Source: an uncultured Lentisphaeraceae bacterium
GTDB taxonomy: Bacteria > Verrucomicrobiota > Kiritimatiellia > RFP12 > DVOR01
NCBI GenBank assembly: GCA_946056345.1
Contig: CAMGJH010000022.1
Location: forward strand, 1 to 8,851
Reading direction: 5' to 3'
Length of the DNA stretch: 8,851 nucleotides
The first letter of the stretch is position 1; each line of letters begins with the position of its first letter. Positions 6,809 through 8,851 of this stretch are shown here, in pieces. A program made the translations under genes and the position numbers. The notes under the pieces were generated by a model. It ran no database searches, was not told the origin of the DNA, and was given only the letters and a program-made list of their open reading frames with translations.

Positions 6809-7054
6809 TTACTCGGCCACCTCGGGAAGCGGCTTGATCGCCACGACCTTGCCGTTCTTCTGGAACTCGACAACGCCGTCAATCAGCGCGAAGAGGGTGA
6901 AGTCGCGCCCGCAGCCAACGTTGGCGCCCGGGGCGAACTTCGTGCCGCGCTGGCGGACGATGATGGAGCCGGCGGTCACAACCTGCCCGGCATAACGCTT
7001 GACGCCGAGACGCTTGGCATTGCTGTCGCGGCCGTTACCAGTGCTACCTGCCAT
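6809..7054 (-). CDS. rpmA: 50S ribosomal protein L27, shortened N-terminus
   Basis: L27 (81 aa) of the 50S subunit; in other bacteria its N-terminal tail reaches the peptidyl-transferase centre. Recognised from [18 protein letters not shown] (7-24), [24 protein letters not shown] (28-51) and TLFALIDG. The usual N-terminus is of the form MAHKKAGGSTRNGRDS; here it reads [11 protein letters not shown], so about five residues including His and the two Lys are missing. The ATG at 7054 is well supported: GGAAGGAG lies 8 nt upstream, and the upstream sequence is the ribosome site and the rplU stop, leaving no room for the missing residues. Staphylococcal-type N-terminal cleavage does not explain this form. 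It follows rplU by 18 nt. Confidence 0.95.
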   Translation of the reverse strand: MAGSTGNGRDSNAKRLGVKRYAGQVVTAGSIIVRQRGTKFAPGANVGCGRDFTLFALIDGVVEFQKNGKVVAIKPLPEVAE

Positions 7055-7072
7055 AAGAGTGACTCCTTCCGG

Positions 7073-7387
7073 TTAGGCGATGGACTTAATCTTGAGAACC
7101 GTCAGCTCCTGACGGTGACCGACGCGGCGCTCGTAGCCTTTGCGGCGGTTCTTGCGGAAATGAATGAGCTTGTCACCGCGCTTGTGCCCGAGCACCGTGG
7201 CCACAACCTTGGCACCCTCGACCAGCGGCATGCCAATCTTCAGCTCGTCGCCAGTGTTCAGCGCGAGCACAGAGGCCAGCTCGATGTCCGTGCCGGGCTC
7301 GCCGGCCATGCGGTTGACTTCGATGACCGTGCCCACGCTCACGCGGCACTGGACGCCACCGGCCTCAACGACTGCGTATGCTTCCAT
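7073..7387 (-). CDS. rplU: 50S ribosomal protein L21
   Basis: Small 50S protein that binds 23S rRNA (104 aa, the normal length). Recognised from the MEAYAVVEAGGVQCRV opening (compare the common YAVIKTGGKQYRV), the VNRMAGEPGTDIEL segment, and the GHKRGDKLIHFRKNRRKGYERRVGHRQELTVLKI C-terminal block, here given as residues 67 to 101. The start at 7387 has AAAGGAAG about 5-7 nt upstream. It is the first gene of rplU-rpmA-obgE-rpmB, about 60 nt downstream of the predicted start of transcription. Confidence 0.97.
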   Translation of the reverse strand: MEAYAVVEAGGVQCRVSVGTVIEVNRMAGEPGTDIELASVLALNTGDELKIGMPLVEGAKVVATVLGHKRGDKLIHFRKNRRKGYERRVGHRQELTVLKIKSIA

Positions 7388-7422
7388 GTGTTCTTCCTTT
7401 AATAAGGTTCAACAAAAGGGGT

Positions 7423-7444
7423 CTTCCGCCTCCTATGGCGAAAA
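7423..7444 (-). promoter_or_regulatory. hairpin at the 5' end of the rplU leader
   Basis: Minus-strand TTTTCGCC (7444-7437) can pair with GGCGGAAG (7430-7423), an 8-bp stem with two G-U pairs and loop ATAGGA. It lies within the first 25 nt of the predicted rplU transcript. An AGGAGG string in the loop and 3' arm looks like a ribosome site but has no start codon at usable spacing. A role in mRNA stability or L21-type feedback is possible but unproved. Confidence 0.35.
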
Positions 7445-7453
7445 GTGGCGCGT

Positions 7454-7483
7454 ATGATAGCGCAACCGCACGCGCGCTGTCAA
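7454..7483 (-). promoter_or_regulatory. sigma70-type promoter of rplU-rpmA-obgE(-rpmB)
   Basis: On the minus strand a perfect -35 TTGACA (7483-7478) and TATCAT (7459-7454, 5 of 6) are separated by 18 bp. The discriminator ACGCGCCAC that follows is identical to that of the rpsL promoter. The region further upstream, between the terminator at 7607 and the -35 box, holds T-rich stretches on the minus strand and no supported gene. Confidence 0.82.
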
Positions 7484-7606
7484 CACTTTTCTGCCAAAGC
7501 ACTCGGCCAAGATGGCACAACCCCAGCAACAGCAAGCACAAACGCCTCGCAAAATCGAAAAGCCAAAAAGCATAAGTCCTTGCACCTTGCGCAGTGCCAA
7601 GCACGC

Positions 7607-7630
7607 AAAAGGCGCCCGTTTCCGGGCGCC
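7607..7630 (-). terminator. Rho-independent terminator after the small peptide gene
   Basis: A perfect 8-bp stem (arms GGCGCCCG, minus 7630-7623, and CGGGCGCC, 7618-7611) closes a GAAA tetraloop and is followed by TTTT (7610-7607). It begins 16 nt after the TAG of the 25-codon gene. A smaller CCCC/GGGG hairpin with a GCGA tetraloop (7646-7635) lies between the stop and the terminator. It ends the transcript of the HU-like gene and peptide. Confidence 0.9.
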
Positions 7631-7646
7631 CGAACCCCTCGCGGGG

Positions 7647-7724
7647 CTATTCAATCAGCCTGAGCAGGCCGTTGATCAGGTTCTTCAGTGCCTTCAGCAG
7701 CACCGCAATCAGCGTCTCCTCCAT
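7647..7724 (-). CDS. 25-residue amphipathic peptide downstream of HU-like gene
   Basis: A 25-codon gene with ATG at 7724 and TAG at 7649-7647. The near-perfect ribosome site GGAGG is 8 nt upstream of this ATG; an in-frame ATG two codons earlier (7730) is too close to it. The peptide begins MEETLIAVLLKALK and ends GLLRLIE. Polar residues K11, K14, N15, N18, R22 and E25 lie on one helix face, and L5, I6, L9, L10, L13, L16, I17, L20, L21 and I24 on the other. It therefore reads as a clean amphipathic helix with balanced charge (3 acidic, 3 basic). An intrinsic terminator follows directly. It starts 46 nt after the HU-like gene, with which it is probably co-transcribed. I do not recognise the family. 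Its position recalls the tiny 'smalltalk' peptides that I remember next to HU/DUF4469 genes in Bacteroidales, but those look more transmembrane. The function is unknown. Confidence 0.72.
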   Translation of the reverse strand: MEETLIAVLLKALKNLINGLLRLIE

Positions 7725-7728
7725 AGGC

Positions 7729-7740
7729 ATCACCTCCTTT
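7729..7740 (-). promoter_or_regulatory. exceptionally complete Shine-Dalgarno sequence
   Basis: The minus strand reads AAAGGAGGTGAT, complementary over its full length to the 3' end of bacterial 16S rRNA of the ...ATCACCTCCTTT type. It is much stronger than the sites of the ribosomal protein genes in this window. It decides the ATG at 7724 as the peptide start and implies high translation, or ribosome trapping. Confidence 0.88.
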
Positions 7741-7755
7741 CGCAGACTCCGATTG

Positions 7756-7770
7756 GCGCGCGGCGCGCGC
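7756..7770 (-). repeat. GC hairpin directly after the HU-like gene
   Basis: Arms GCGCGC (7770-7765 and 7761-7756 on the minus strand) with a 3-nt loop begin immediately after the TGA at 7773-7771. No T-tract follows, so it is not a terminator. A stem between a gene and a strongly translated downstream gene could mark a processing or stability boundary. The tract is also alternating Py-Pu. Confidence 0.4.
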
Positions 7771-8517
7771 TCAGGCCGTCACCAGCGGCTTCGCGAAAGC
7801 CACCTGGCGGAGCGTGGTGCCGCCCTGACGGGTGCGGAAGACGAGGGTGAGCGCCACGCCCGAGCTCTCGAAGACCAGATCCGTGCGCAGCGCGGCGCAG
7901 GTGGGATTCTGCACGCTCTCGATCCCCTCGCAGCGCGCCTCGCCGGAGCCGTCGTCGAGGAAGAAGCCCTCATCCTCGGCAGCCGGGTTCCAGGTCAGCC
8001 CAGAGCCCATCACGAAGAAGGCCCCTTCGCTCGAGATCACACTGTCAGTCACCGTGGTGAGGTCCACCACGCGATCGAGCACCGGCAGCGCCAGGATGCG
8101 GTCGGTGCGGACCACCGAGCTCGCCGATGCCGCGTTACGCAGGCGGGCACCCACCGAGGCATTGACCACCAGCGCATTGCTGGCCGCATTCCACGGCGCT
8201 TCCGCCGAAGCGAAGGTGCCACGGACCGCCGGCGCGAAACGCACCAGCCCGTTGATATTCACCGCACGCCCCTCAGCAGTCAGCTTCGCAAGCATATCGG
8301 CGAACTCGTTAAGCACCAGCAGCACCGTCGAGCCCTTCACCGGGCAGCCCTCGGCAACCATACGCTTGGCCACGTCGGAGGTGTTGTAGGTCTCCTTGAC
8401 CTCCACCACGCCGGTGTAGACCGGCTTGCCGGCACTCTTGCTCGCCACGGGGTTCTCCACCACGTGGTAGTTCACGCTCTCGATCGCGGGAGTCGTCTCA
8501 ATCATCACATCAGCCAT
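7771..8517 (-). CDS. HU-like DNA-binding protein with DUF4469-type C-terminal domain
   Basis: Protein of 248 aa with two domains. Residues about 14-130 fit the HU/IHF-like fold of the HU-HIG family: VNYHVVENP, YTGVVEVKETYNTSDVAKRM, STVLLVLNEFADMLAKLTAEGRAVNINGLVRF (63-94), and a C-terminal strand region ending ASVGARLRNA. Residues about 158-245 fit the Ig-like DUF4469 pattern: GSGLTWNPAAEDEGFFLDDG (171-190), then RTDLVFES and LTLVFRTRQGGTTLRQV (223-239). The role is probably nucleoid or specific DNA binding. The real function of this class is poorly known. There is no signal peptide or membrane segment. The ATG at 8517 is the first in frame with AAAGG 11 nt upstream, a little far. It is followed by a GC hairpin and the 25-aa peptide gene. 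Upstream DNA holds GTGCA repeats and G4 motifs that may be its regulatory region. Confidence 0.85.
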   Translation of the reverse strand: MADVMIETTPAIESVNYHVVENPVASKSAGKPVYTGVVEVKETYNTSDVAKRMVAEGCPVKGSTVLLVLNEFADMLAKLTAEGRAVNINGLVRFAPAVRGTFASAEAPWNAASNALVVNASVGARLRNAASASSVVRTDRILALPVLDRVVDLTTVTDSVISSEGAFFVMGSGLTWNPAAEDEGFFLDDGSGEARCEGIESVQNPTCAALRTDLVFESSGVALTLVFRTRQGGTTLRQVAFAKPLVTA

Positions 8518-8630
8518 TTCTGACCATACCTTTCTTGTCCCTGAGAGTGAGCCCTCCGGCGGAAACCGCTCCGCCCATCAAGGGGCGCCCGGACCGGGGT
8601 TCCTCGCCCGAACGCACCCTTGCGCGCTTC

Positions 8631-8702
8631 GTGCACGCTTTCGTGCAAAAAAAGTGCATCCCCGCGCCAATCCAAGCCCCCGCCACCGTGCACACCGTGC
8701 AC
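8631..8702. repeat. cluster of GTGCA(C) repeats
   Basis: GTGCA occurs five times within 72 bases on the plus strand, at 8631, 8643, 8654, 8688 and 8697; three copies are the palindrome GTGCAC. The copies at 8631 and 8643 lie in a longer TTCGTGCA repeat with 12-bp period, and those at 8688 and 8697 in an exact ACCGTGCAC tandem pair with 9-bp period. A run of seven A separates copies two and three. The layout resembles iterons or operators. Confidence 0.65.
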
Positions 8703-8723
8703 CCTCCGGCCCGCCCCCGCCCC
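8702..8723 (-). other. putative G-quadruplex motif
   Basis: On the minus strand four G-runs (4, 5, 3, 3) are separated by loops of 1, 1 and 5 bases, meeting the G3+N1-7 rule. It touches the last GTGCAC repeat at 8702. It would form on the non-template strand or in the 5' leader of the HU-like gene if that leader starts upstream. Confidence 0.6.
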
Positions 8724-8729
8724 GGATCG

Positions 8730-8751
8730 CCCACCCCACCCCGCCGTCCCC
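8730..8751 (-). other. second putative G-quadruplex motif
   Basis: On the minus strand G-runs of 4, 4, 4 and 3 are separated by loops of 5, 1 and 1 bases. It lies 6 bases from the neighbouring motif, in the same orientation. Folding potential is judged from the pattern only. Confidence 0.6.
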
Positions 8752-8767
8752 TCTACCATATACATAT

Positions 8768-8785
8768 CACGCGCACGCGCGCGCG
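8768..8785. other. alternating Py-Pu tract with Z-DNA potential
   Basis: Eighteen bases of strict CG/CA alternation (CACGCGCACGCG... ), next to the AT-rich CATATACATAT at 8757-8767, which has alternation of its own apart from one break. Such tracts can adopt Z-DNA under negative supercoiling. No gene or promoter function can be read from it. Confidence 0.55.
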
Positions 8786-8851
8786 AGGCTCTCCCTGCAC
8801 CACCCCAAAGCGAAAACAAGGCGAACCCGGGGCGGATGGCTACGCAGGAGG

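Larger units (their letters stand above)
8518..8851. other. gene-free region of unusual DNA upstream of the HU-like gene
   Basis: About 330 bases without a credible gene. Open frames here are arginine/glycine-rich shadows of GC-rich DNA. It contains, from left to right: GC-rich inverted repeats (GGCGG/CCGCC around 8556-8578 and CCCGG/CCGGG around 8588-8598), the GTGCA repeat cluster, two G4 motifs, a TATATG-containing AT island (about 8755-8767) and an alternating Py-Pu tract. The AT island may hold the -10 of the HU-like gene, but no -35 box fits. The plus strand ends in AGGAGG, which could be the ribosome site of a divergent gene beyond the window. Confidence 0.55.

Noticed and set aside
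5726..7402. 558-codon plus-strand open frame across obgE, rpmA and rplU
   Set aside because: Antisense shadow of three recognised genes; it also reads through their intergenic ribosome sites and has no recognisable domain.
7365..7604. 79-codon minus-strand frame between the terminator and rplU, with a hydrophobic stretch
   Set aside because: GTG start without a ribosome site, runs over the rplU promoter and into rplU in another frame.
7594..8523. 309-codon plus-strand open frame opposite the HU-like gene
   Set aside because: His/Arg-rich shadow with no domain; it crosses the terminator and the peptide gene.
8523..8531. Short frame MVRNG overlapping the HU-like start as a leader peptide
   Set aside because: Its start is one base after AAAGG, too close for initiation, and it ends inside the HU-like start region by chance.
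8505..8819. 104-codon minus-strand frame upstream of and overlapping the HU-like start
   Set aside because: Gly/Arg-rich composition from G-runs, no ribosome site, runs through the G4 motifs and repeats, no recognisable family.

Overview
This 8.85 kb, G+C-rich window has eleven protein genes, all on the minus strand. Read in the direction of transcription (right to left), they are: an HU-like DNA-binding protein with a DUF4469-type C-terminus; a 25-residue amphipathic peptide; rplU-rpmA-obgE-rpmB; rpsL-rpsG; and a trimeric [FeFe]-hydrogenase operon hydC-hydB-hydA. There is no tRNA, rRNA, CRISPR array or insertion sequence. The long plus-strand open frames are antisense shadows of these genes.

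Organism: the HydABC-type soluble hydrogenase indicates a strictly anaerobic, probably fermentative bacterium. HU proteins carrying a DUF4469-like Ig domain are known mainly from Bacteroidota and from PVC-group bacteria. The high G+C argues against typical Bacteroidales and makes a Verrucomicrobiota, Kiritimatiellota or Lentisphaerota lineage plausible. This is inference, not a firm assignment.

Layout. Positions 8518-8851 hold no convincing gene but are rich in unusual DNA: an alternating Py-Pu tract, two tandem G-quadruplex motifs and a cluster of GTGCA repeats. They lie just upstream of the HU-like gene (8517-7771). The gene is followed by a GC hairpin, an almost perfect Shine-Dalgarno sequence, a tiny amphipathic peptide gene (7724-7647) and an intrinsic terminator (7630-7607). 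A strong sigma70-type promoter (7483-7454) then drives rplU, rpmA, obgE and probably rpmB. A second promoter (5354-5326), sharing an 11-base -10/discriminator block with the first, drives rpsL-rpsG through a leader of about 150 nt. A textbook terminator ends that operon (4264-4234). Only two bases further on is a consensus -35 box, and this third promoter drives hydCBA.

How the genes work together: HydC (2Fe-2S), HydB (FMN/NAD(H) subunit) and HydA (H-cluster catalytic subunit) should form a cytoplasmic NAD-linked hydrogenase. It probably couples NADH and reduced ferredoxin to H2. The ribosomal genes and obgE are a growth-linked translation and ribosome-assembly block. The HU-like gene plus peptide resembles, as I recall it, a Bacteroidales arrangement in which a DUF4469 HU protein is followed by a tiny 'smalltalk' peptide. 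That pair is the most interesting poorly described element here. Other points worth checking are an L27 lacking the usual AHKK-type N-terminus and hyd genes sitting where fusA/tuf usually follow rpsG.
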